Shown: positions 1-6,713, numbered from the stretch's first letter. The stretch: DNA of 7,525 nucleotides from a bacterium (GCA_029781075.1 JAKOXJ010000008.1:1-7525), one strand, 5' to 3'. Translations and numbers: made by a program. Notes: generated from the letters alone by a model not told the origin.

Positions 1-592
1 CAAGAGACCTTTTAGTGTTGTTTTGCTTGATGAGTTAGAAAAGGCCCATCCTAATGTTCTTAATGTCCTTTTACAGATGCTAGACGAGGGTATCTTGAGA
101 GATGCCGTTAATAAGGAGGTTAGCTTTAGAGAATCTATTATCATTGCAACTAGTAACGCAGGGGCGCAGTATATTAATGACTTTATGAAAAAGAATGGAA
201 CTGGCGCAGATTCTATGAGGAATTTGGAGGATAATTTGCTAAAAGAATTGATCAGTCAGGGTATCTTTAAGCCAGAGTTTGTAAACCGTTTTGACGAGGT
301 TGCTACCTTTAGAAGTCTTAACGAAGAGGAACTCGTACAGGTCGTAAACTTGATAATGGTTGGGGTAAATAAGTCACTGTCCAATCAGAAGCTGCAGGTT
401 TCTTTAGAAGATGGTGCGGCAGAGCTGCTGGTTAAAGAAGGTAATGATCCACTCCTTGGTGCCAGGCCAATGCGAAGAATCGTCCAGAAAACTGTTGAGA
501 ACATTGTGGCAGAAAGAATCCTACGTGGCGAAGCTAGACCAGGTGTAACAATAAAACTTAGCCAGGAAGATATCCGTGAGCATCTGCAGTAA
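1..592 (+). CDS. Clp/HSP100 AAA+ ATPase (ClpB/ClpC family), C-terminal part
   Basis: Partial at the left edge; the reading frame is open from base 2 and ends with TAA at 590-592. HSP100 ATPases form cytosolic hexamers that thread proteins through a central pore, either to rescue aggregates (ClpB) or to feed ClpP (ClpC/ClpA). What remains is the second AAA+ module from Walker B onward: LLDELEKAHP at the start, sensor 1 ATSNAGA, the arginine-finger segment PEFVNRFDE, and the sensor 2 motif GARPMRR followed by the small C-terminal helical domain. The loop between sensor 1 and the arginine finger shows no [LIV]G[FL] tripeptide of the kind ClpA/ClpC/ClpX use to dock on ClpP. This leans towards a ClpB-like disaggregase, but ClpC cannot be excluded without the N-terminal half. 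The internal TTG at 23 is not a true start. No U-tract terminator follows. Family assignment is certain; the subfamily is not. Confidence 0.93.
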   Translation, partial: KRPFSVVLLDELEKAHPNVLNVLLQMLDEGILRDAVNKEVSFRESIIIATSNAGAQYINDFMKKNGTGADSMRNLEDNLLKELISQGIFKPEFVNRFDEVATFRSLNEEELVQVVNLIMVGVNKSLSNQKLQVSLEDGAAELLVKEGNDPLLGARPMRRIVQKTVENIVAERILRGEARPGVTIKLSQEDIREHLQ

Positions 593-600
593 ATTACTGC
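586..600. repeat. Perfect 15-bp palindrome over the Clp stop codon
   Basis: GCAGTAA-A-TTACTGC is a perfect inverted repeat containing the TAA stop of the Clp gene and ending one base before the -35 box at 601. As RNA it could fold as a 5-bp stem with a 5-nt loop. No run of T follows, so it is not a classical terminator. It could be a 3' end stem of the Clp mRNA, an operator for the next promoter, or chance: arms of this length are expected about once in several kilobases. Confidence 0.4.
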
Positions 601-629
601 TTGAAAAAAAGTTTAACCACTGTTATAAT
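601..629 (+). promoter_or_regulatory. Strong sigma-70 extended -10 promoter for the small cysteine-containing gene pair
   Basis: TTGAAA (601-606), a 17-bp spacer, and TATAAT (624-629) preceded by TG one base upstream (621-622) make a near-consensus extended -10 promoter. The predicted start of transcription is near 636, giving a leader of about 35 nt to the ATG at 671. The leader holds a purine-rich stretch (656-665), which may be a weak ribosome binding site. The promoter makes the two following genes independent of the Clp gene. Confidence 0.82.
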
Positions 630-670
630 GTTTCTTCTACTCTAAAATAACCTTAAGAAAAGAGATTTAA

Positions 671-970
671 ATGACTAGTGTTAATACTGGCCCGGATGGT
701 TGCCCCTTATCTAAATCTAGCCTTGCTGCAATTGATAATCTTTCAAACCAGTTGGGTGAAGAAAATGATTTATTTGGGGACATCTTGATTGATACGAAGT
801 GTGCTCATATAGAGGCTATGGAGTTCTGTGGAAGAGTCTGCACTAGTAGAGGTATTTGTCTAGGTATAAACCCTCAGCCAGATAGAGAAACTTTAATAGT
901 TCGTGAGTATATAAATATATTTGAAATAGGTTCTAAAATTGGGACTAATTGTGAAGCAAATACTGATTAA
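671..970 (+). CDS. Hypothetical small cysteine-containing protein, 99 residues
   Basis: I do not recognise a family. The protein is 99 residues, apparently soluble, with no signal peptide or membrane segment. It has six cysteines at residues 11, 44, 53, 57, 63 and 94. Those at 44-63 are spaced C-X8-C-X3-C-X5-C, with His46 close by, which could bind a metal or Fe-S cluster; a reducing cytosol makes disulfides less likely. The N-terminus is Ser/Asn-rich and the C-terminal third carries an Arg/Glu-rich segment. It is the first gene after a strong promoter and lies only 2 nt upstream of a second small cysteine-containing gene, so the two are almost certainly one transcript. The ATG at 671 is preceded by a purine-rich stretch at a workable distance. 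The gene call rests on promoter, coding length and tight packing; the function is unknown. Confidence 0.72.
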   Translation: MTSVNTGPDGCPLSKSSLAAIDNLSNQLGEENDLFGDILIDTKCAHIEAMEFCGRVCTSRGICLGINPQPDRETLIVREYINIFEIGSKIGTNCEANTD

Positions 971-972
971 TT

Positions 973-1263
973 ATGACTGAGAATGTAGACACAGGTAAGT
1001 TTAGAGAAGAAGATCTGAGGCTAAGTGAGGTTCCCGTTTGCTTTAGGGCTTTAGCTAGATTTGGCAATAGTGTTGTCGGAGCGGATGCTTTAGTTGATAA
1101 ATTAGCTCAGTTTGGTTGTCTTGCTGATTGCGAAAATTGTATTGTTGCAAAAGCCCTAGAGTCTGGTGCGGAGACTGTTTCTGATTTATTGGATAATACC
1201 TCTGGGGCTATTGTAAAATCTGTCAGGAAGATATTATCAGAAGGATCTAGTTTGATTGGCTAA
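973..1263 (+). CDS. Hypothetical small cysteine-containing protein, 96 residues
   Basis: I do not recognise a family. The ATG begins 2 nt after the previous stop and has no clear Shine-Dalgarno sequence of its own, so translation is probably coupled to the upstream gene. The 96-residue product is predicted soluble and largely helical. Its cysteines are at residue 23 and in a cluster C49-X3-C53-X2-C56 (FGCLADCENC), a pattern that could hold zinc or an Fe-S cluster. The upstream partner also has a C-X3-C core, which suggests related metal chemistry or a complex, though this is inference. The last 17 bases overlap the 3' end of the convergent helicase gene, an arrangement that needs no shared coding function but would make the two transcripts complementary at their ends. 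Function is unknown. Confidence 0.72.
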   Translation: MTENVDTGKFREEDLRLSEVPVCFRALARFGNSVVGADALVDKLAQFGCLADCENCIVAKALESGAETVSDLLDNTSGAIVKSVRKILSEGSSLIG

Positions 1264-4200
1264 GATTCATAATGTCTTGCCAGACTTGTTTTATAAGTTT
1301 TTTAAATTCTTCATACTCAGCTTCTTTATAATTAAGACTTAAAGTAATTACTCCATCTTCTTGGGGGTTTAGATAAATGAGTTCTGCTCCAGCCAACTTA
1401 ATATACTTAGGTAGCCTTTCTGGAGCTTGCTCTAATAAAAGCTTGTATAGATAGAGCTGGTTCTTGTATTTTGTGTCAATATATTGGCTTGGTCGGCCGG
1501 TCTTATAATCTCTAATTATTGCAGTTTTATTTTTTCTGTCTATGACAATGGCATCAAGTTTGCCGCTTAGTCGCACTTCTTCGAAGTTTGTCTTTACATC
1601 AACTTCTGGTAGGGCTTCTACGTCTATTAGTTTTTGGATATCACTTTCTAGGTTAGTAAATAAATACTCTGCTTTTTCGATCATCCGAGAAGTTGTCTCA
1701 GTATCAAGTGGGCACTTTGAGAGTTCTTGTTTGTAGGTTTTAACAAGGAGTTTGTTTAGTGCTTTAGAGTCTAGCTCACTTTTTGCATGAGCTCGGTGAG
1801 CATTTTCTAGGGCTTTATGGACGGCGGACCCATGAACGGCGCTTTCTGTCAGGGCTTGAGGAAATCTTAGGAGATGTCTAGTGATAAATTCTTCTTTACC
1901 ACCGTATTTTTCGTCCAACCAAGTCGTGAGGTGGGTAGCACTTAATCTGTACTTCGTTAGTATCGGAGCTAAGATATCGCTAAGCGTAGAATCATTATAG
2001 TCTGCTCCATCCGTGGCAGGTTGGTTAAATAATTTTTGTTGGTATGACAGAGCGGAATCCTCTGCGCTTAGTTGCTCATCTGACAGATCTTTTATATTAA
2101 TACTGCTCGATGCGGTTAGAAGCGGTTGTATATATCTGAGTAAGACTTTTTGTTTACCTTTTTCATCGAACTTATGGAGGGTATGTATTAGTCTTCTTTT
2201 TGCTCTAGTTTGAGCGACGTAGAATAATCTAGTTTTATCATCCGAGGTGTCTTTGTGGCTGGCAAAGTTAGAGGTCAGTTTTAGGGTATCGACTTTACCT
2301 TTAGCCGCCTCACTCCAAACGTCTTCTGTGCAGTGGATTAGGTAAACCTGGTCAAACTCTAGACCCTTAGACCCGTAGGCAGTTATTAAATTAACTCCGC
2401 TTGGTTTGATATGTAGCCCTCGACGAGCTATTCTAATCCCACCATAATCTTCGCATAGATCAACATAGTAAACTAGATCTTTTAGTTTTGATTTTGATGA
2501 GTCTGCAAAGTAGCTCCTAAGATGCTCCCTCAAGATTGCTAGACTACTTAAGAAGTTCGCATAAATGGCTGGCTCTGTTTGTAGTTTATTCTTAGAGAAG
2601 TAATATTCTTTGAAGGGTGATACCGGCCTAGCGCTGTCTTCCTTCCCAGATGCTCCAATCAGTAGATCGAGCATTTGCTCTAAGGTTAGTACATTACTTT
2701 GACTTGCCCAGTAGATAAGTTGGTCATAAATTACCTTACCCTTTTCTTCTAGCGCGCCATCTGCCAGATGCTCTAGCCAGTGCTTTTTGACCTCACTCTT
2801 GGAGGCAGAGATTGCTAGCTTCCAGACGCTACCAATTTCTAGTCCCCAGTATGGGGCGCTTAGGATCTCTGCCAGGAGGCTGTTAGAATGGCCTAGGTCG
2901 CCTGCTCCAATTTTGAGGACTAATCGGCTGAGGCTTATGAGCTCTTGGATTATTTCGTCTTCTAGGATGTTACTTGAGGTCTCATAATAGACGGGGACGT
3001 TATGTGACAACAGTTCGGTAGCGAGTTCTTGAAGCTGCCTATGGCGAGGAGCTAGAACTGCTATGTTTTCGGGACTTTGTCCTTTTGAGATCTGTTCTTT
3101 TATATCTCTACAAAGCCAGGTCAGTTCGGCATGGTTATCAGTAAGGGTGACTAGCTCTATCTCTGTCTCCTCAACTTGGCTAGATTTTCTTAGTTCTTTT
3201 AATGAAGTTCCGGTAGGTCTATCCTCTATTTGCTTTGCTGTCTCTTGGCTGGATTCTAAGATGCTATTTGTAGATCTGTAGTTTTCTTCTAAAGTTATGA
3301 TCTTTACATCTTGATAGAGCTTAATGAAGCTTTGTATATTGGATACTGATGCACCCTGAAATGCATAGATAGCTTGGTCGTCATCTCCGACAGCCATGAT
3401 ATTAGGCTGGTTGAGATTACTAGGATTGTCTCCGAGATATTTGATTATTTCTAGTTGTGAAAAGCTTGTGTCCTGGAACTCATCAACCAGGATGTATTGC
3501 CATTGTTCTTGGACGTTATATTTTAGATCTTCGTTTTTTTGCAGGGCATCGATTAGGTTTAAGATCATGTCATCGAACTCTAGCTTCTCTAGGGTTTCTA
3601 ATTCTGTTTCGTAGAGTCGGTAGATATGGGTAATTTCTTTTAGATTCTGATTATATCGATAATCTTTGAAACGATTGTTCCCTCTTGTGTCTTTTTCTAG
3701 ATAATCTTTCTTAAAGTTTGTAATTTGGGTAGTTTTGCCACTTTCTAGTGCTTCGGAAACAGCCTTGGTTAGATCAGATAAGATAATCTGGCGAAGGCTT
3801 GGGATTACTTCGTCTTCTAATTCTAGTGGAGCTAAGCTTTGTAGATAATTTACTAGATCTTCGATCAGCTTTTGTTGGTCGACCTTCTTTTTTGGAATCT
3901 CTGCCGGGATCACCCCAAGGAGTTCTTGTAGAGATTCTAGATCCTTTTGATTTGTCTCGAAGAGTTTCTTGGCGTCTTCTGGGCTGAGTCCGGCTTTTTT
4001 TAGTTCTGATATTTTACCTGTAAGTTCGTTAGCTCTTTTTTCTCTAGCAAAGCTTCTATGTGCTAGCTTAAAATTGGGCGGAAGTTTTTCTAGTATTTGA
4101 TCGAGTATTTGGTAACTAGTAAGTTCGTCAATCGCGCTAAAGCCTTGGCTGTCTAAAAAGTAGTCTGGGAATCTTCTCATTATTTCTAGTGCAAAGCTAT

Positions 4201-4459
4201 GGAAGGTAAAAACGCTGACGTGATAGCCATCTGGGCCAATTACTTGGGCTAGGCGTTCTTTCATCGCGCTTACCCCGGCTTCGGTATAAGTTAGACAAAG
4301 GATATTATTTGGGCTGACATCTGTCGTTTGCAGTATTTTTGCTACTCTGGCAGAAAGGAGTTGGGTTTTTCCAGTTCCGGGACCTGCGAGTACAAGTACT
4401 GGACCCTCTATCTGATCAACAGCTTCTTGTTGCTTCTTATTTAACTTGAACTCCCCCAT
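1247..4459 (-). CDS. UvrD/PcrA-type SF1 helicase fused to a RecB-like PD-(D/E)XK nuclease
   Basis: This 1070-residue protein combines a 3'-5' DNA translocase with a C-terminal nuclease, the plan of AddA, AdnA and AdnB. Helicase motifs: Q motif at Gln10-11; Walker A GPGTGKT (26-32); Ia LCLTYTEAG (54-62); FTFHSF (84-89); motif II VDEFQD (325-330); motif III VGDDDQAIYAFQG (357-369); motif IV ENYRS (392-396); motif V AYGSKGLEF (694-702); motif VI RLFYVAQTRAKRR (744-756). Nuclease motifs: GSAVH (877-881), GKLDA with Asp969, DYKTG with Asp984 and Lys986, and QLYLY (1001-1005). The active site looks intact. The cysteine cluster that holds Fe-S in AddB and AdnB nucleases is absent. The likely role is DNA end resection or repair. 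No partner subunit is encoded nearby, so it may act alone or with a distant gene. The ATG at 4457-4459 sits just before the Q motif and is required; the Shine-Dalgarno is weak. Confidence 0.95.
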   Translation of the reverse strand: MGEFKLNKKQQEAVDQIEGPVLVLAGPGTGKTQLLSARVAKILQTTDVSPNNILCLTYTEAGVSAMKERLAQVIGPDGYHVSVFTFHSFALEIMRRFPDYFLDSQGFSAIDELTSYQILDQILEKLPPNFKLAHRSFAREKRANELTGKISELKKAGLSPEDAKKLFETNQKDLESLQELLGVIPAEIPKKKVDQQKLIEDLVNYLQSLAPLELEDEVIPSLRQIILSDLTKAVSEALESGKTTQITNFKKDYLEKDTRGNNRFKDYRYNQNLKEITHIYRLYETELETLEKLEFDDMILNLIDALQKNEDLKYNVQEQWQYILVDEFQDTSFSQLEIIKYLGDNPSNLNQPNIMAVGDDDQAIYAFQGASVSNIQSFIKLYQDVKIITLEENYRSTNSILESSQETAKQIEDRPTGTSLKELRKSSQVEETEIELVTLTDNHAELTWLCRDIKEQISKGQSPENIAVLAPRHRQLQELATELLSHNVPVYYETSSNILEDEIIQELISLSRLVLKIGAGDLGHSNSLLAEILSAPYWGLEIGSVWKLAISASKSEVKKHWLEHLADGALEEKGKVIYDQLIYWASQSNVLTLEQMLDLLIGASGKEDSARPVSPFKEYYFSKNKLQTEPAIYANFLSSLAILREHLRSYFADSSKSKLKDLVYYVDLCEDYGGIRIARRGLHIKPSGVNLITAYGSKGLEFDQVYLIHCTEDVWSEAAKGKVDTLKLTSNFASHKDTSDDKTRLFYVAQTRAKRRLIHTLHKFDEKGKQKVLLRYIQPLLTASSSINIKDLSDEQLSAEDSALSYQQKLFNQPATDGADYNDSTLSDILAPILTKYRLSATHLTTWLDEKYGGKEEFITRHLLRFPQALTESAVHGSAVHKALENAHRAHAKSELDSKALNKLLVKTYKQELSKCPLDTETTSRMIEKAEYLFTNLESDIQKLIDVEALPEVDVKTNFEEVRLSGKLDAIVIDRKNKTAIIRDYKTGRPSQYIDTKYKNQLYLYKLLLEQAPERLPKYIKLAGAELIYLNPQEDGVITLSLNYKEAEYEEFKKLIKQVWQDIMNLSQSN

Positions 4460-4469
4460 ATTCTTTTTG

Positions 4470-4475
4470 ATTATA
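4470..4475 (-). promoter_or_regulatory. Possible -10 box for the helicase gene
   Basis: TATAAT on the minus strand lies 10 nt before the helicase ATG. The predicted transcript would start about 4 nt before the ATG and so be nearly leaderless. No good -35 box is seen at 16-18 bp. In such AT-rich DNA a chance match is possible, and another start further upstream (4490-4540) cannot be excluded. Confidence 0.35.
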
Positions 4476-4499
4476 AACGACTTTAAGCAGTAAATATAA

Positions 4500-4528
4500 T
4501 TGACTTATATACTCTAATCTGTTATATT
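4500..4528 (+). promoter_or_regulatory. Sigma-70 extended -10 promoter for the lipoprotein operon
   Basis: TTGACT (4500-4505), a 17-bp spacer and TATATT (4523-4528) with TG at 4520-4521 match the bacterial consensus closely. Transcription should begin near 4535, leaving only about 12 nt before the ATG at 4547 and no Shine-Dalgarno sequence. Confidence 0.75.
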
Positions 4529-4539
4529 TTATATAAAAT
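4526..4539. repeat. 14-bp AT-only palindrome over a -10 box and predicted transcription start
   Basis: ATTTTATATAAAAT is a perfect palindrome overlapping the end of the -10 box and the predicted start of the lipoprotein transcript. Its placement would suit a repressor operator, but an all-A/T palindrome in AT-rich DNA may be chance. Confidence 0.35.
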
Positions 4540-4546
4540 CTAAATT

Positions 4547-4966
4547 ATGAAGATAGAAAAGAGATTAGCAAATTTATTCTGTGCTAGTATAGCTGCGGTA
4601 GGTTCCTTTGTTGTTGCTGGCTGCTCTACAGGTCCGGCCTATCCTACTATAACTGAGCTTCAGAATAAAACAGGGAAAAAAGTTATTGAGATACCTGCTG
4701 ATGGGTCTAATTTAGATCAAATGGGTGCTTACTGCATGGCCGTAGGGTCAACAAAGCAAAAGGGACTATGGGGAAGGAACCCTCACGACTCTAAATGTAA
4801 TACTGGTAAGTCTGCAGATTTAAACAAATTAGCTTATGGGCAATCTGAAATTGATGATATCTGTGAAGAGGCCGGTGGTCACCTAGACTTTGTTAGAAAA
4901 CCCAATACCGTTGGGTTCGATGCCAAAGATCTTATAGATGTTTGTGTAACTAACATATCATCTTAG
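4547..4966 (+). CDS. Small cysteine-containing lipoprotein, 139 residues
   Basis: The N-terminus is a lipoprotein signal peptide: basic start (K2, K5, R6), hydrophobic core through about residue 23, and the lipobox VAGC with the acylated cysteine at 26. After cleavage by signal peptidase II a 114-residue surface domain would stay membrane-anchored. It has four further cysteines (63, 84, 106, 133), enough for two disulfides outside the cell, and no recognisable enzyme motif. I do not know the family. The gene has its own promoter and a very short leader without a Shine-Dalgarno sequence. Its TAG stop forms part of the next gene's likely ribosome binding site, 12 nt before that gene's ATG, so the two are probably co-transcribed. 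Export and lipidation are well supported; the role is unknown, and host or neighbour-cell contact is only a guess if this is an epibiont. Confidence 0.82.
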   Translation: MKIEKRLANLFCASIAAVGSFVVAGCSTGPAYPTITELQNKTGKKVIEIPADGSNLDQMGAYCMAVGSTKQKGLWGRNPHDSKCNTGKSADLNKLAYGQSEIDDICEEAGGHLDFVRKPNTVGFDAKDLIDVCVTNISS

Positions 4967-4968
4967 GA
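4964..4968 (+). promoter_or_regulatory. Ribosome binding site overlapping the upstream stop codon
   Basis: TAGGA contains the TAG stop of the lipoprotein gene and an AGGA core 10 nt before the ATG at 4979. This supports that start and couples the two genes. Confidence 0.55.
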
Positions 4969-4978
4969 ATACCAGGAT

Positions 4979-5749
4979 ATGGGGCTCATTAATCCTGCTA
5001 CTGGTCAATTTGTTCCCTTTCCAAATGCTTTTGTATGTAGCAATGAAGTTTGGCCAAGTAGTGAGTTGGAGATAATGTCTGATGCTACTGGTGAGGCTGC
5101 CGTAATTATAGGTTCGGGTAATGCTCCCAATATACTTCCACTTATATCTGGCTTGCAAACTGCAGTTTTTGCTGATGTTTTTCCTGGACATGCCGAAATA
5201 TTTAAAGCCAAGCTAGCTGCTGCTTCAATTCAACCACATAGCTGGTACTCTACGCTTGGAAGTTTTAAGGACAGGTGGGCTGATGAAGGTAAATATTTTG
5301 ATTTGCTTAGAACCGATCGGGACAAGCAGCATGTCACGAGTAACCCTAAGAGAATGCAATTATTCATTGATAAGTGCTCATCAATAGATGTTATTGATGC
5401 TAAAGTAGATGTACTTAGAAGAGAAACTGTAGCCAACCTGGGTTATTGCGGCACGGTAGGCTGGGTCCATCTTTCTAACGCTTTTCCTTATTGTATCGGT
5501 GATTCCATCGATGAAATCACTGGATTAGATACAATGCTATCTTCCATCGAGAATATACCAGGCATCCATGGCGATACAAGAGTATCCTATTCAAGGTTTT
5601 TTGGAATTAAGAGCAAGAAATATGACTTTTTTTCTAGCAAGCTGGTAGTTACAGTAAAGCAAATGAATGATTTGGTTATTGAGGACTTATTCTATCCAAA
5701 GAACAAAACATTGTGGGATGAATATAGGTCTAATGGGACATCTTCTTAA
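4979..5749 (+). CDS. Rossmann-fold protein, possibly SAM-methyltransferase-like, 256 residues
   Basis: I do not recognise a named family. A glycine-rich turn, VIIGSGNAP (42-50), follows a beta-strand and is followed about 15 residues later by a strand ending in an acidic residue (VFADVFPGH, Asp66). This matches motifs I and II of class I SAM-dependent methyltransferases, or another nucleotide-binding Rossmann fold. A later hydrophobic strand, GWVHLSNAF (161-169), resembles the methyltransferase strand-4 region. The middle (about 85-135) is charged and lacks landmarks. No signal peptide or membrane segment is present, so the product should be cytosolic although its operon partner is a surface lipoprotein. 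The ATG at 4979 has an AGGA at good spacing. The protein ends 74 nt before the convergent unknown gene. The fold guess is moderate; substrate and catalysis are unknown, and the protein could be an inactive homologue. Confidence 0.78.
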   Translation: MGLINPATGQFVPFPNAFVCSNEVWPSSELEIMSDATGEAAVIIGSGNAPNILPLISGLQTAVFADVFPGHAEIFKAKLAAASIQPHSWYSTLGSFKDRWADEGKYFDLLRTDRDKQHVTSNPKRMQLFIDKCSSIDVIDAKVDVLRRETVANLGYCGTVGWVHLSNAFPYCIGDSIDEITGLDTMLSSIENIPGIHGDTRVSYSRFFGIKSKKYDFFSSKLVVTVKQMNDLVIEDLFYPKNKTLWDEYRSNGTSS

Positions 5750-5822
5750 ATCATATATTAGAATTGTATAAACCTATATCTGGCTAAAGTTGGGGTGGTT
5801 TTGATAAGTTAGGATAGTTTAT

Positions 5823-6296
5823 CTAGGCAGCAGAAACATGTGACCTAAAAGAATCTAGAATCATTTCTAAGAAAGGATCTTCAAAGTCTATGGTTGGTAA
5901 ATCGACTACTTTTATTTTGCATTCTGTATCTACATCTTCCTCTATTATGGCTAAGGTAATTTCTTCTATTCCTTCTACAGTCATTACTCTGTCTGTTGGG
6001 CGAATAATTCTTGGACCTCTTTTAAAGCGTGTGTTCTCTCGAGGATCTTTTGCAGGTTGACGAGTTGATTTACCAAATACTCTAGCCTTTAGTTTGGTGT
6101 TTGGATCTAGTCTATGCTCCACTGTAGCTTCATGACTATTGATATCACATAGGGTTCGTAATCCATTGGGGTCAGTGAATATGGCTTTGGTAAGCCCTCC
6201 TATCTCTTCTACCTTTTTGGCTATATCGGAGCTCACTGTGACTAGTGATGGTAGGATGAGGCTTGGAGTATCAGGTATCTCTAAAGAGCCGCGCAT
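5823..6296 (-). CDS. Hypothetical protein, 157 residues, coupled to the VOC gene
   Basis: I do not recognise a family. The product is 157 residues with no signal peptide or membrane segment and two cysteines. The middle (about 60-105) is strongly basic, rich in Lys, Arg and Pro, and could contact nucleic acid. The C-terminal third is acidic with a strand-like stretch (ITLAIIEEDVD). The start is well supported: GGGGAG lies 8 nt upstream of the ATG, inside the last codons of the VOC gene, and the two genes are only 3 nt apart. Production is therefore tied to the VOC gene and its promoter. No terminator was found in the 73-bp gap before the convergent Rossmann-protein gene. Function is unknown. 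Confidence 0.72.
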   Translation of the reverse strand: MRGSLEIPDTPSLILPSLVTVSSDIAKKVEEIGGLTKAIFTDPNGLRTLCDINSHEATVEHRLDPNTKLKARVFGKSTRQPAKDPRENTRFKRGPRIIRPTDRVMTVEGIEEITLAIIEEDVDTECKIKVVDLPTIDFEDPFLEMILDSFRSHVSAA

Positions 6297-6299
6297 ACT

Positions 6300-6665
6300 C
6301 TACTCTCCCCAAGGACTGGTAATCTGGATATAGTTTCCATCTGGGTCGGCTACTGTGGCTAGCCAAACTTCTGGTGAGTTTTTCTCATCTGGTTGATATG
6401 GCTTAGCTATTATTTTTGCTCCGGCTTTTTTAAACTTTTCAAAAGTGGCGTCAACGTCTTTATCTGATAGGGTAATCATGATTCTAGCCGGTTGATCGTT
6501 CTCACCTTTTACTTCGCTATGTGGACCAACCATTAGGGCTCCACCGTTTACAACCCAACCGTACCAACTATCTTGATCCCAACCTGGCTTACCAAAAACC
6601 TTGGTATAGAACTCCGCTAGATTCTTACTATCTTCCGTCCCAATTTGAATTCCCGTTAATTGCAT
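6300..6665 (-). CDS. VOC family (glyoxalase/bleomycin-resistance fold) protein, 121 residues
   Basis: A 121-residue single-domain protein with the two beta-alpha-beta-beta-beta modules of the vicinal oxygen chelate fold, the usual length for stand-alone members. Family marks are the helix SKNLAEFYTKVFG (13-25), the second-module helix DVDATFEKFKKAGAKI, and the closing VADPDGNYIQI. VOC proteins include glyoxalase I, dioxygenases, antibiotic-binding proteins and many uncharacterised members. The usual metal ligands look substituted: the opening strand has Gln (GIQI) where a His is common, the second module has no His at the matching strand, and the final strand has Gln where Glu is typical. It is therefore probably a binding protein or a non-canonical enzyme; the substrate cannot be told. 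It is first in a two-gene unit with a 157-residue unknown, behind an extended -10 promoter. The ATG at 6665 follows a GAGAG-type purine stretch. Confidence 0.9.
   Translation of the reverse strand: MQLTGIQIGTEDSKNLAEFYTKVFGKPGWDQDSWYGWVVNGGALMVGPHSEVKGENDQPARIMITLSDKDVDATFEKFKKAGAKIIAKPYQPDEKNSPEVWLATVADPDGNYIQITSPWGE
6305..6310 (-). promoter_or_regulatory. Shine-Dalgarno site within the VOC gene's last codons
   Basis: GGGGAG on the minus strand, 8 nt upstream of the ATG at 6296, is the best ribosome binding site in the window. It fixes the start of the 157-residue protein and couples it to the VOC gene. Confidence 0.65.
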
Positions 6666-6704
6666 AAGTTTTACTCTCTTTCATAACATTAATTTCTCAA
6701 CTTA

Positions 6705-6713
6705 AGTATAGCA
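6705..6713 (-). promoter_or_regulatory. Extended -10 promoter for the VOC gene pair
   Basis: TGCTATACT on the minus strand is an extended -10 element (TG, one base, TATACT). The -35 region is poor, which extended -10 promoters tolerate. Transcription would start near 6698, about 33 nt upstream of the ATG. Confidence 0.5.

Noticed and set aside
631..660. TTTCTT/AAGAAA pairing in the leader of the 99-residue protein, as a possible riboswitch or attenuator
   Set aside because: Six A/U-rich pairs with an 18-nt loop are too weak, and no larger conserved structure is visible in the 35-nt leader.
1542..3987. Several + strand open frames of 60-72 codons inside the helicase gene
   Set aside because: All lie antisense to strongly conserved helicase-nuclease motifs; their composition is what the complementary strand would give.
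4958..5436. Minus-strand open frames opposite the Rossmann-protein gene
   Set aside because: They are shadows of the + strand gene, overlap it fully, lack ribosome binding sites and show no domain-like features.
5750..5822. Possible terminator hairpin (AAACC...GGTTT) between convergent genes
   Set aside because: The stem is only 5 bp with a 22-nt loop and only four T follow; no other convincing hairpin was found in this 73-bp gap.
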